Shown: positions 6,695 through 14,990 of the stretch, piece after piece
Layout: every line of letters begins with the position of its first letter
How positions within the stretch are numbered: position 1 is the first letter of the stretch
The notes under the pieces: generated by a model
Told to the model about the DNA's origin: nothing
Seen by the model: the letters and a program-made list of their open reading frames with translations, nothing else
The model's database searches: none
NCBI GenBank assembly: GCA_009783465.1
Contig: WRDM01000021.1
Location: forward strand, 1 to 44,019
From: Phycisphaerae bacterium
GTDB lineage: Bacteria; Planctomycetota; Phycisphaerae; SM23-33
Length of the DNA stretch: 44,019 bases
Reading direction: 5' to 3'
Program-made: the position numbers and the translations under genes

Positions 6695-9510
6695 TGCTGC
6701 GCCTTCAACTCGTCCAACTGTTCCAGCGGCAGGGCGTTTCTACAGCGGGGATAGCCGGTGCAGGCGAGGAACTCGCCGCGTTTGCCGGCGCGGATGACCA
6801 TTTCCTTGCCGCATTTGGGGCAGTTGACGCCCGCATCCCTGGGCCCGGCGGAGGCGGCGGTTTCTTCGACGCTTTCGCCGGTGGCGTGGTTATACAGGCC
6901 CGTGATTTCGCTGCCGTCGGTTTTGCGGAGCGTGGGCGTTGGATGGGCGGCCTCGTGGGCCTCCAGCAACGTTTCCAATTCCACTTTTTTGGCGTCGTCG
7001 AGGTTGCCCCAGCCCGCCCGGCCTCGGCATTTTGGGTATTTCGAGCACGACAGCCACGGGCCTCGCTTGGAGCGGCGAAGCAGGAGCGGGGCCTGGCATT
7101 TCGGGCAGGGCACATCCACCTGAAGGGCCGGCGCGGTGGGGGCTTTGACGAAGCCTTGTTTGTCGAGTTTGAGGCTGCCCTGGCACTGCGGATAGCCGCT
7201 GCACGAGAGGAATTCGCCGAAACGGCTGCGACGGACGATCATCGGCAGGGAGCAGACGGGGCAAGCGATGTCGGTGGTGACGCGTTCGATTTTTTTGCCG
7301 TCGCGGTCGACGGGGTAGGTCTGCTTGCAGTCGGGATAGCCCGTGCAGGCGAGGTATCGGCCGTTTTTGCTGAAGCGGTACACCATCGGTTTGTTGCATT
7401 TTTCGCAGGTGTATTCGCTGGGTTCGGTTTCGGCCTTGGCGTGCACCATTTCGCGGGAGGCCTTTTCGAGCGTGTCGTGGAAGGGGCCGTAAAATTCGCG
7501 GAGCACGCGGACCCAGTCGGCGGCTTCGTCCTCGACCTTGTCGAGTTTGTCCTCCATCTGGGCGGTAAATCGAACATTAAAAATGTCGTTGAAATGCTCG
7601 GTGAGTTTCTGCGTGACCTTCATGCCCAGCACGGTCGGATGGAACGTGCGTTCGAGGAGTTCGACGTAGCCGCGATCCTGAACGGTCTGGATGATGCTGG
7701 CGTAGGTGGACGGTCGGCCGATGTTTTCGGCTTCGAGCGCCTTGACGAGGGAGGCCTCGGTGTATCGCGGCGGCGGCTGCGTGAAGTGCTGCGTGGGCGA
7801 GAGGCTGACGGGCGCCAGCGGCTGACGTTCGGCCAGGGGGGGCAGCAGTTGGTCGCCGGTTTTTGGCAGGCCGGTGACGCGCAGGAAGCCGTCGAAGGCC
7901 AGTTGCCGGCCCATGGCTTTGAAGACGACCTCGCCGACGGTGGTTTGCGTGACGATGTCGGCCTCGGTGACGTTCCAGAGGGCGGGCATCATCTGGCAGG
8001 CGACGAATCGTTTCCAGATGAGGTCGTAGAGTTTGTACTGTTCGTCGGTGAGGCAGCGCATGAGGCTTTGGGGGGAGCGGGCGGCGTCGGTGGGTCGGAT
8101 GGCTTCGTGGGCTTCCTGGGCTCGCTCGCCGCTGGCGTAGCGGTTGGGATTTTCCGGCAGGTACGCGTCGCCGAACTGCTGGGCGATCAGCCGGCGTGCC
8201 TGCGAGACGGCCTCGTTGGAGAGGTTCGTGCTGTCGGTACGCATGTAGGTGATCAGGCCGACGCTGCCTTCGCCGGGCACGTCGACGCCTTCGTATAACT
8301 GCTGGGCGATCCGCATGGTTCGGCTGGCGGAGAACCGCAACTGCACGCTGGCGGCTTGCTGGAGGGCGGCGGTCGTCAGCGGTGGCATCGGACGGGTGCG
8401 GCTTTCGCGCTGGTTCACGCCGCGCACGGCGAACGTCGGCTTGGCGGCCGCGCCAACGCCGTCGTATAAGTGTCCCGACACGGTCACGACGCGCTGGGCG
8501 ACGCCTTTGGCGGCCCCGTCGCTGACGATTTTCACGTCCTGCTCGCGGATCGTCAAACCGATCGCGCGGGCCAGTTCCAGCGTGGCGACGTCGTTATCCG
8601 ACGACCATTTTTTTCCGTTGACCTGCACCAGCTCCGCGCGGAACGCCTCGATGCCCGAAAGGAAATCCTGCTGCGCGTCACGCGTCGGGCCGTTGCCCTG
8701 AACGTCCTCGGTGGCCAGAAACTGCGCCCACCGTCTCGCGAGCGTGTCCGCCGACGCGACGTTCGTCGTGAAGACGGCTGCGATCTTCCAATACTCCTCG
8801 GGCATGAACCGCTCGATCTCCTGCTCGCGCTCGACGATCAGCCGCACGGCCACGCTCTGCACGCGTCCGGCCGACAGCCCCGTCGCGACCTTCCGCCACA
8901 GCAGCGGGCTGACCTCGTAGCCGACGATGCGGTCGAGAATCCGCCGCGCCTGCTGCGCGTTGACCTTGTTCATGTCGATCTGCCGCGGCTGCTCGAAGGC
9001 CGCCTGGATCGCGCTTTTGGTGATCTCGTTGAAAATCACGCGTTGAATGCGCGACATGGGCACGCCGAGGCTCTCAGCCAGATGCCAGGCGATCGCTTCG
9101 CCCTCGCGGTCCAAGTCGGTGGCGAGGAAAACTTCGCTGGCCCCGCGCGCGAGCTGTTTGAGTTCGGTCAGCACTTTGCGTCGGCTGGCGAGCGGTTCGT
9201 AGATGGGCGTGAAATCGTTTTCGATGTCGACGCCGATTTTTTTCTCCGGCAGATCGCGCACGTGCCCCATCGACGCGCGGACGACGAACTCCCGCCCCAG
9301 GTACCGATTAATCGTCCTGGCTTTGGCGGGGGACTCGACGACGACGAGCTTTTTCCCCATACCGGCGCCCGCGCCGGCGGGGAGGTCGCCCGTCGGCTCG
9401 GCCGATTCCGGCGAGGTGAACGGCTGCGTCGCTTGCGAAATTCGAGCGGCCGCCCCACGTTTGGGCCTCGCCACGGTTTTTTTTACACTCTTGGCCATGG
9501 ATATTCTCAT
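6688..9510 (-). CDS. topA: DNA topoisomerase I
   Basis: Relaxes negatively supercoiled DNA by single-strand cutting and passage (type IA). The product is 940 residues. A basic 50-residue N-terminal extension is followed by the Toprim domain (KLVVVESPAKARTI, then FLATDLDREGEAIAWH with its DxD-type acidic cluster). The catalytic tyrosine is Tyr422 in LITYMRTDST. Four C-terminal four-cysteine zinc-ribbon repeats follow, each of the form CPxC...CxGYPxC, with SKYPKC in the third. The start at 9510 is chosen because GGAGG lies five bases before it; an ATG at 9522 is upstream of that motif, and one at 9498 is a weaker choice. The stop codon lies inside a long palindrome shared with the convergent neighbour. 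A sigma-70-like promoter is at 9560-9589. Confidence 0.97.
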   Translation of the reverse strand: MRISMAKSVKKTVARPKRGAAARISQATQPFTSPESAEPTGDLPAGAGAGMGKKLVVVESPAKARTINRYLGREFVVRASMGHVRDLPEKKIGVDIENDFTPIYEPLASRRKVLTELKQLARGASEVFLATDLDREGEAIAWHLAESLGVPMSRIQRVIFNEITKSAIQAAFEQPRQIDMNKVNAQQARRILDRIVGYEVSPLLWRKVATGLSAGRVQSVAVRLIVEREQEIERFMPEEYWKIAAVFTTNVASADTLARRWAQFLATEDVQGNGPTRDAQQDFLSGIEAFRAELVQVNGKKWSSDNDVATLELARAIGLTIREQDVKIVSDGAAKGVAQRVVTVSGHLYDGVGAAAKPTFAVRGVNQRESRTRPMPPLTTAALQQAASVQLRFSASRTMRIAQQLYEGVDVPGEGSVGLITYMRTDSTNLSNEAVSQARRLIAQQFGDAYLPENPNRYASGERAQEAHEAIRPTDAARSPQSLMRCLTDEQYKLYDLIWKRFVACQMMPALWNVTEADIVTQTTVGEVVFKAMGRQLAFDGFLRVTGLPKTGDQLLPPLAERQPLAPVSLSPTQHFTQPPPRYTEASLVKALEAENIGRPSTYASIIQTVQDRGYVELLERTFHPTVLGMKVTQKLTEHFNDIFNVRFTAQMEDKLDKVEDEAADWVRVLREFYGPFHDTLEKASREMVHAKAETEPSEYTCEKCNKPMVYRFSKNGRYLACTGYPDCKQTYPVDRDGKKIERVTTDIACPVCSLPMIVRRSRFGEFLSCSGYPQCQGSLKLDKQGFVKAPTAPALQVDVPCPKCQAPLLLRRSKRGPWLSCSKYPKCRGRAGWGNLDDAKKVELETLLEAHEAAHPTPTLRKTDGSEITGLYNHATGESVEETAASAGPRDAGVNCPKCGKEMVIRAGKRGEFLACTGYPRCRNALPLEQLDELKAQQT

Positions 9511-9559
9511 CGGCGCCTCCATGCCGCATCCGCGGCCGTGGGGGCGGTAAGTCCGTCAC

Positions 9560-9589
9560 ATAATTCGGCCTGTACCCGTCGGCTGTCAA
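9560..9589 (-). promoter_or_regulatory. Candidate promoter of topA
   Basis: Read on the minus strand there is a perfect TTGACA (9589-9584), an 18-base spacer and AATTAT (9565-9560), about 50 bases before the topA start. The -10 box matches four of six consensus positions. Confidence 0.45.
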
Positions 9590-9703
9590 GACTTGGGTGA
9601 AAAAAAGTTTCTTCACCCGCCGCCGCCCAGGGGCCGGACGTATCGACTGTATCGACGGAAAGCCCTGTTCGGTTCGTCAAAAAACATTGTCAATCGGCGT
9701 AAA

Positions 9704-9738
9704 CGGGATCCGGGATCCGGCATTCGGGACCCGGGTTT
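9704..9738. repeat. Tandem heptamer array (CGGGATC type)
   Basis: Five consecutive seven-base units follow each other without spacers: CGGGATC, CGGGATC, CGGCATT, CGGGACC, CGGGTTT. It has no clear separate inverted arm and can fold on itself through GGATCC. The unit length is the same as in the hairpin arms elsewhere in the window. It lies in the 504-base gap between topA and the next gene. Confidence 0.7.
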
Positions 9739-9787
9739 TCGTTTGTACGACGGTGAAATCAGGCCGCCGGTTCGAGGGAGACGTTGT

Positions 9788-9987
9788 AGCCACAAGCCAC
9801 CAGGGTTTGCGATGCACGACGGTAAACGCGTTCGGTTGATTCGAGAGAAAGGTTTCGTGGCTTCGCAGACACGATGGTCGGTATGTGCCGGCCAGGAGTC
9901 AGCGAAGCATCGAGATCCCTCTCGCCACAGCGAGGTGCGAATTTACCGTCGCGCCACGCAAGCCCTGGTGGCTTGTGGCTAGTGGCT
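9788..9987. repeat. Tandem-heptamer hairpin (AGCCACA/AGCCACC arms), topA upstream gap
   Basis: Left arm AGCCACAAGCCACCAGGGTT pairs with the right arm AAGCCCTGGTGGCTTGTGGC, continuing TAGTGGCT. Inside it, GACGGTAAA at about 9818 pairs with TTTACCGTC at about 9942. The core contains GTCAGCGAAGCATCGAGA, which recurs in the element at 33085-33332. The flank before the left arm (GAGGGAGACGTTGTAG) recurs at 22763-22778 before quite different arms. No gene is seen in this gap. Confidence 0.88.
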
Positions 9988-10014
9988 CGGTTCCTTCGAG
10001 AAAATGGTTTGCGT

Positions 10015-10851
10015 TTACCATACGTTTACACAAAATTCCACGGGCAGCGCATCAGGAATATCGCCGGCCTGATGACCTTGGCGCAAAAATTCTTCGATCG
10101 CCCGGCGGCCTCGATCGCCCATGTCCAGCGTCGTGTCGTTGACGTACATGCCGACGAACCGGTCCGCCGCCGCCGCGTCCACGTCGCGGGCGTATCGCAT
10201 GGCGTACGACAACGCCTCTTCGCGATGCGACAGGCCGTACTGGATCGACTGGCGGAGAATGTCCGCCAATCGCGCCCGATCCGCCGTGGGCAGGTCGCGA
10301 CGCACCGTGTTGACGCCCAACGGCAGCGGCAGGCCGGTGCGGCCTCGCCACCACACGCCGAGGTTCGCCACGAGGCACAGGCCCTGACGGGCGTACGTGA
10401 CCTGGCCTTCGTGGATGATCAGGCCGCACGACGCCTCGCCCGTCCGCACGGCCTCGAGGATTGTGTCGAACGGCATCACGCGCGTGCGGACGGTGGGGCA
10501 GAATAATTTCAGGGCGAGGGCGGCGCTGGTCGTCGGGCCGGGTACGGCCACTGTGGTGTCGGCGAGTTGCTCGGCCGACATCGGCTCTCGTGCGACGAGT
10601 ATCGGCCCGTACCCGTCGCCGAAACTCCCGCCGCACCGCGTGAGGGCGTACGCGTCCCGCACATACGCGTACGCGTGCACGGAAAGGGCCGTCAGCTCGT
10701 ACTTGCCGCGCGCGGCACAATCGTTGAGTGTTTGAATGTCCGCCAGCACGTGTTCGAATCGGTAAGGCCCGGCGTCGATCTTGTTGGCCGCCAGAGCGTA
10801 GAACATAAAGGCGTCATCGGCATCGGGCGAATGGGCCAGTCGAATGTTCAT
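10015..10851 (-). CDS. MqnA/MqnD family protein (menaquinone biosynthesis, futalosine pathway)
   Basis: A 278-residue protein of the family that includes chorismate dehydratase MqnA and 1,4-dihydroxy-6-naphthoate synthase MqnD, periplasmic-binding-protein folds turned into enzymes. The N-terminus LAHSPDADDAFMFYAL is the family signature and is closer to MqnD-type proteins than to MqnA. Further family marks are VAVPGPTTSAALALKL and the region ending GLIIHEGQVTYA, both usual in MqnD. No signal peptide is present, so a cytoplasmic enzyme is more likely than a transport protein. The length is normal. The stop is directly next to a repeat-rich gap, and a palindrome separates it from the divergent ahbC. 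Other menaquinone genes are not in the window, so the exact step is not certain. Confidence 0.8.
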   Translation of the reverse strand: MNIRLAHSPDADDAFMFYALAANKIDAGPYRFEHVLADIQTLNDCAARGKYELTALSVHAYAYVRDAYALTRCGGSFGDGYGPILVAREPMSAEQLADTTVAVPGPTTSAALALKLFCPTVRTRVMPFDTILEAVRTGEASCGLIIHEGQVTYARQGLCLVANLGVWWRGRTGLPLPLGVNTVRRDLPTADRARLADILRQSIQYGLSHREEALSYAMRYARDVDAAAADRFVGMYVNDTTLDMGDRGRRAIEEFLRQGHQAGDIPDALPVEFCVNVW

Positions 10852-10877
10852 GCGGGCATTATAGGCAGACGGTTGGT

Positions 10878-10965
10878 CGTGGATATGGCCCTGCCATTAG
10901 GCGATGCAGGACGTTCCTGACGCCAAGAGCGTTCAACAGCGCCGAATGGCAGGGCCATATCCACG
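10878..10965. repeat. Diverged family-2 hairpin, copy E
   Basis: Left arm CGTGGATATGGCCCTGCCAT pairs with the right arm ATGGCAGGGCCATATCCACG, a perfect 20-base match. The loop of about 48 bases is partly paired. The outer word ATATGGCYCTGCC is shared with copy A. It lies between divergent genes, so it cannot be a terminator for either of them. Confidence 0.88.
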
Positions 10966-11056
10966 GCTGGCGACGTATAACGAAGGACATCGTGCGGAAA
11001 CTTTTGTCGACCGTCCACCTCCCGCGTAGCTACAATAGTGCCGCATGGAGAGTTGA

Positions 11057-12220
11057 ATGATTGGGATTTCCAGAATGGTCAGCGGCCTGTCGGAGTCGGG
11101 CGATTCGTTGCGGTATCGGCGCCGCGACGAGGGCGGCGTGATTTCGCAGCCTCGGCCTGTCGTGGTGTGGAATTGCACGCGACGGTGTAATCTTCGTTGT
11201 GCTCATTGTTATGCCGGCAGCGAGTCCGCCGACGCCGCGGGCGACGATGAACTTTCCGACGCGCAGGCCCGCGCGATGATCGACGACCTGGCCGCCTTCG
11301 GCGCGCCGGTGCTGCTGTTCTCCGGCGGCGAGCCGCTGCTGCGACGGGGCGTGCTGGACTTGGCCCGCCACGCCAAACAGGCCGGCATGAGGACGGTGTT
11401 TTCCACCAACGGCACATGGATCACGCGCGACGTGGCCGCGGGCATGCGCGAGGCGGGCGTGAGCTACGCGGGCATTTCGCTCGACGGGCCGGCGGCGGTG
11501 AACGACGCGTTCCGAGGCGTCGCCGGCGCGTTCGAGCGGGCGGTCGAGGGCATCCGCGCCTGCCGGGACGAGGGCGTGAAGGTCGGGCTGCGGCTGACGC
11601 TGACCGGGCACAATGTCGATGAGATTGGCGAAATATTCGGCCTGATTGAGCGGGAGGAGATTCCGCGGGCGTGTTTTTATCACCTCGTGGCGAGTGGCCG
11701 CGGGCGGACGTTGGCGGGAGTGGCGCTGTCGCACGCGCGAACGCGGGCGGCGGTGGATGAGATCATCGACCGCACGGCGGCCCTGCACGCGCGAGGGCGA
11801 CGCGTGCAGGTGCTCACGGTGGACAATCACGCCGACGGCCCGTACGTGCAGATGCGGCTGGCACGCGACGGGCACGCGCGGGCGGCGGATGCATACGAAT
11901 TGCTGCGGCAAAACGGCGGGAATTCCGCCGGCAGCTCCATCGCGTGCGTGAGCTGGAACGGCGACGTGCTGCCGGATCAGTTCTGGCGGGACCGTGTGCT
12001 GGGCAACGTGACGCGGCGGGCGTTCAGCGAAATCTGGTCGCACGGCGGGCACGAATTTTTGGAGCAACTGCGCCGGCGTGGCGAGTCGTTCACGGGCCGC
12101 TGCCGACGCTGCCGCTGGCAGGCGGTGTGCAACGGCAACCTCCGCGCCCGCGCCGAAGCGGCGGGCGACCTCTGGGGCGACGACCCGGCCTGCTATTTGA
12201 CCGATGAGGAAATCGCGTGA
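11057..12220 (+). CDS. ahbC: 12,18-didecarboxysiroheme deacetylase (radical SAM/SPASM)
   Basis: Radical S-adenosylmethionine enzyme of the AhbC/NirJ group, which removes acetate side chains of didecarboxysiroheme to give iron-coproporphyrin III in the siroheme-dependent heme pathway. It has 387 residues. The [4Fe-4S] motif CNLRCAHC is near residue 40, and SGGEPLLR follows. Signatures of this subfamily are FYHLVASGRGR, LTVDNHADGPY and IACVSWNGDVLPDQFW. The C-terminal SPASM cysteines are in CRRCRWQAVCNGN. The ATG follows GGAG by six bases. Its stop overlaps the start of ahbD by four bases, so the two are translationally coupled. A heme d1 NirJ role is less likely, because ahbD follows and no nir genes are visible. 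Confidence 0.85.
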   Translation: MIGISRMVSGLSESGDSLRYRRRDEGGVISQPRPVVVWNCTRRCNLRCAHCYAGSESADAAGDDELSDAQARAMIDDLAAFGAPVLLFSGGEPLLRRGVLDLARHAKQAGMRTVFSTNGTWITRDVAAGMREAGVSYAGISLDGPAAVNDAFRGVAGAFERAVEGIRACRDEGVKVGLRLTLTGHNVDEIGEIFGLIEREEIPRACFYHLVASGRGRTLAGVALSHARTRAAVDEIIDRTAALHARGRRVQVLTVDNHADGPYVQMRLARDGHARAADAYELLRQNGGNSAGSSIACVSWNGDVLPDQFWRDRVLGNVTRRAFSEIWSHGGHEFLEQLRRRGESFTGRCRRCRWQAVCNGNLRARAEAAGDLWGDDPACYLTDEEIA

Positions 12221-13488
12221 CCACGCCATCAGTAATTCCGCCGTTACGGCTGTTGTTTTGGGAATCCACGTCGCAGTGCAATCTGGCGTGCGTGCATTGC
12301 CGTCGACAAGACACGTCGGCGGGGGCGGCGAAGGAGGACTTGTCCACCGCCCAGGCGAAGGCGTTGATGGAAAGCGTGGCGACGTTGCCACGTGGCGCGG
12401 GCATCTTGCCCGCGTTGGATGGCGAAGGTGATTTGGCGTCTTCCAGCGGCCAGCCTTATGGAGTGCACAACGCGGGCGGGACGCCCGCGTCACGTGGCAT
12501 TTTCGTGTTTTCCGGCGGTGAGCCGTTGTTGCGGGCGGACTGGGAGGAGTTGGCGGATTTCGCGAGACAGTGCGACTTGACGACGGCGTTGGCGACGAAC
12601 GGCACGTTGGTTGACGGCGCGATGGCGGGTCGGATTGCGTCGGCGGGGTTTCATCGCGTGTCGGTAAGTCTGGACGGCGCGGACGCCGCCGTGCACGACG
12701 CGTTCCGCGCGTCGGCGGGCGCGTTCGATTTGGCGATGGCGGGCGTGTCGGCCTTGCGTGCGGCGGGCGTGAGCGTGCAGATCAACGCGACGATTTCGCG
12801 CCACAATCTGCATCAGCTCGACGCGTTGTGCGACCGCGCCCGCGAGCGGGGGGCCTGTGCGTTGCATTTGTTCCTGCTGGTCCCGGTCGGCTGCGGGGCG
12901 CGGATCGAGGCGACGCACCAGTTGCCGGCAGCGCAGTACGAACGCGTGTTGAATTGGCTGTGCGACCGCCAGGCGGAGATCGCCGCCCGCGGCGAGCGGT
13001 TCGAGTTGAAGGCGACGTGCGCCCCACACTACACCCGCGTCGCGGCGACGCGGCAGTTACGTGACGCGGGCGTCTCGCCCGCGTCCAATGTTCCGCTGGC
13101 CGGATCGCGGAAGGACGTCAAACCGACCTCCTGCGGTGAATCCCATGGAATGCACAGCGCGGGCGAGACGCCCGCGCCACGCAAAGAGACGCCCGCGCCA
13201 CGTGGTGGCGGCTGTCTGTGCGGCACGGCGGTGGCGTTTGTGAGTCACCGTGGCCAGGTGTTTCCGTGCGGCTATCTTCCGGTGGCGTGCGGCGATGTTC
13301 GTACGGAAAATTTCGCCGACATCTGGCGGGATTCTCCTGTTTTCGCCGCATTACGCCGAAGCGACAACCGCGGCGGCAAATGTGGCCGATGCGAATTCCG
13401 TCCCCGCTGCGGCGGCTGCCGCGCCCGCGCCTTCGCGGCCACCGGCGATTACCTGGCCGAGGAACCGTTCTGCGGAAAATCCGAATGA
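12217..13488 (+). CDS. ahbD: AhbD-type heme synthase with two in-frame repeat insertions
   Basis: Radical SAM enzyme expected to decarboxylate two propionates of iron-coproporphyrin III, giving heme. It has 423 residues, longer than usual. It shows CNLACVHC (residues 21-28), FSGGEPLLR (about 98-106), KATCAPHY, and a SPASM-like end with CLCG, HRGQVFPCGYLP and CGRCEFRPRCGGC. The GTG start overlaps the ahbC stop. Oddly, residues 60-93 and a 47-residue stretch before GGCLCG are translated REP-like palindromes. Both insertions keep the frame (102 and 141 bases) and fall in what should be surface loops: one before the strand that leads to GGEP, the other in the variable linker before the SPASM cysteines. 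All cluster-binding residues remain, so the enzyme may be active. Confidence 0.83.
   Translation: MTTPSVIPPLRLLFWESTSQCNLACVHCRRQDTSAGAAKEDLSTAQAKALMESVATLPRGAGILPALDGEGDLASSSGQPYGVHNAGGTPASRGIFVFSGGEPLLRADWEELADFARQCDLTTALATNGTLVDGAMAGRIASAGFHRVSVSLDGADAAVHDAFRASAGAFDLAMAGVSALRAAGVSVQINATISRHNLHQLDALCDRARERGACALHLFLLVPVGCGARIEATHQLPAAQYERVLNWLCDRQAEIAARGERFELKATCAPHYTRVAATRQLRDAGVSPASNVPLAGSRKDVKPTSCGESHGMHSAGETPAPRKETPAPRGGGCLCGTAVAFVSHRGQVFPCGYLPVACGDVRTENFADIWRDSPVFAALRRSDNRGGKCGRCEFRPRCGGCRARAFAATGDYLAEEPFCGKSE
12389..12498. repeat. REP-like element inserted in frame in ahbD, site 1
   Basis: The palindrome GCGGGCATCTTGCCCGC and a second, GCGGGCGGGACGCCCGC, flank a spacer that contains TATGGAGTGCACAACG. 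The whole is bracketed by direct copies of CACGTGGC at 12389-12396 and 12491-12498. The distance between the copies is 102 bases, or 34 codons, so the frame is kept. Confidence 0.85.
13059..13205. repeat. REP-like element inserted in frame in ahbD, site 2
   Basis: The palindrome GCGGGCGTCTCGCCCGC, a spacer ending CATGGAATGCACAGC, then GCGGGCGAGACGCCCGC and a tandem partial copy of AGACGCCCGCGCCACG. ACGTG is found at both ends, 141 bases apart (47 codons). The words ATGGARTGCACARCG before the second palindrome are shared with site 1, so the two have a common origin. Confidence 0.85.
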
Positions 13489-14011
13489 CGAAGTCCGAAT
13501 GTTGAAATGATTTGTTAATCAGAGAACATCCATCATTCTGATGGAGGTGATAAAGATTTTTGGCGAGATGTAATGTGTTGGCGTGTCCTGTCTGAGTCCC
13601 GAAGGGACGGCGTTGGGTAGCCCAGGGTGAGCGGTACGCCGCGAACCCTGGGGACAAGTGTTTTTGTTATCCCCAAATCGCGGCCTGGCGCCGCTGGCCG
13701 GGGTCGCACCGTCGTACGAAGACGGCTTCGAGCGACGCGCACAGCCCCTTATTCGCGTCGTTCGATGCCGCATTCATGCGTCGGTATGATATGCGGCCCG
13801 TGGCGTCAGGAACGATAAAATACAAAAAACGCCTGAAAACCCAGGGTTCGCGGCATACCGCTCACCCTGGGCTACCCAACGTCGTCCCTTCGGGACTCAG
13901 ACAGGTCCAGCCGTTTGGCGTGTCCTGCCACAGGCCCAGCACATTCGTGCCATCGCCAGAAAGTTTTGGCACACCCATTCTGATTCGTCATTCGGGTTTC
14001 GTCATTCGGGC
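13479..14011. repeat. Outer inverted repeat enclosing the ahbD/metallo-hydrolase gap
   Basis: The left arm ATCCGAATGACGAAGTCCGA lies across the ahbD stop. The right arm, near 13980-14011, has two copies of TTCGTCATTCGGG. They enclose a second, separate hairpin (13588-13906), giving a nested structure between convergent genes. No gene is seen in the 524-base gap. Confidence 0.75.
13588..13906. repeat. Family-7 long hairpin (GGGTAGCCCAGGGTGAGCGG arms), copy 1
   Basis: The left arm at 13588-13655 runs from CCTGTCTGAGTCCCGAAGGG to GCGAACCCTGGGG. The right arm at 13841-13906 is its near-perfect complement. The central part contains GCGTCGTTCGATGCCG and other words shared with the member at 18227-18600. 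Confidence 0.9.
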
Positions 14012-14012
14012 T

Positions 14013-14777
14013 TTACACCGTGAACATTTCGCTGGCGTCGTATCGGCTGGCGACGTGGAGGGGCAGGTGGCTGGAGACGATTTCGCGGTGGGTTTCCAGG
14101 GCGATGTGCGGGTGGTTGTTTTGTTCGGACAGATGGGACAGGACGGCCCATCGCAGGCGGGGGCTGGCGGCGGTGTGGAGGAGGTCGGCGGATTCGCGGT
14201 TGGAGATGTGGCCGCGGGGGCCTCGGATTCGCTGTTGGAGCGGCCAGGGGTACGGGCCTGTGCGGAGCATGTCGTCGTCGTAGTTGCTTTCGAGGAAGAC
14301 GGCGTCGAGCGTGCTGACGGTGTGTGCGAGTCCGTCGAAGACGTGGCCGAGGTCGGTGAGGATTCCCAGCCGGCGATGGCCGTCGGTGACGACGAAGGCG
14401 GCTCCGTCGGCGGCGTCGTGCGGCGTGGGGATGGTTTCGACGGCCAGGTCGCCGAAATGCAGCGTGTCGCCGGGCGTGAACGCGCCGAGCGTATCGATGC
14501 GTCCGAGGCGGATGCGGCGGGCGGCGTCGATGGTGGCGGGCGAGGCGTGAATCGGCAGGTTGAATTTCCGCGAGTACACGCCCGCGCAGCCGATGTGGTC
14601 GCGATGATCGTGCGAGATCAGCACGGCGGTCACGGCGCGGATGTCGCGGCCGTGCCGTTCCAGCCGCCGCTGCGCCGCCAGCCCGCTGATGCCTGCGTCA
14701 ACCAGCAATCGCGTCGAACCGCACTCGACGTAAACACAATTGCCGTTGCTGCCGGATTGAAGCGATATCGCGATCAT
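14013..14777 (-). CDS. WalJ/YycJ-like metallo-beta-lactamase-fold hydrolase
   Basis: A 254-residue metallo-hydrolase similar to the WalJ/YycJ group, thought to be single-strand or 5'-end acting nucleases linked to cell-wall or replication control. The N-terminus SLQSGSNGNCVYVE followed by LLVDAGISG is typical. The metal site is SHDHRDH (HxHxDH). Further ligands may be the His in TPHDAADGAAF, the Asp in ILTDLGHV and the late His of LSHLSEQNN. No signal peptide is seen. The start at 14777 is chosen because the family begins at this point; the frame extends to 14825, but the added residues are translated palindromes. The ribosome site is weak. It converges with ahbD, and its stop abuts the right arm of a nested inverted repeat. 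Confidence 0.85.
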   Translation of the reverse strand: MIAISLQSGSNGNCVYVECGSTRLLVDAGISGLAAQRRLERHGRDIRAVTAVLISHDHRDHIGCAGVYSRKFNLPIHASPATIDAARRIRLGRIDTLGAFTPGDTLHFGDLAVETIPTPHDAADGAAFVVTDGHRRLGILTDLGHVFDGLAHTVSTLDAVFLESNYDDDMLRTGPYPWPLQQRIRGPRGHISNRESADLLHTAASPRLRWAVLSHLSEQNNHPHIALETHREIVSSHLPLHVASRYDASEMFTV

Positions 14778-14798
14778 AATGTGACGCTTGTTTCGTAG

Positions 14799-14990
14799 CA
14801 TGGGCGTCCCGCCCATGAGTCTCACGGGCGTCTCGCCCGTGGTTGAGGTTGGCTGTAATTCCGTGACGCGAGGGCGTGGCCGCCCGCGCCGACTTCAAGA
14901 CATTTCTTCCAAAGCCGCTTTGCACGGGCGGGACGCCCATGCGACTCACGGGCGAGACGCCCGTGCTACGGTTGGACGCCCGCGCCACGT
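14799..14990. repeat. REP-like GC-rich palindrome cluster
   Basis: At least four short palindromes lie in 190 bases: ATGGGCGTCCCGCCCAT, CACGGGCGTCTCGCCCGTG, a diverged pair near 14870, and CACGGGCGAGACGCCCGTG near 14946. The cluster fills the entire space between the metallo-hydrolase start and the EF-hand stop. Confidence 0.85.
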
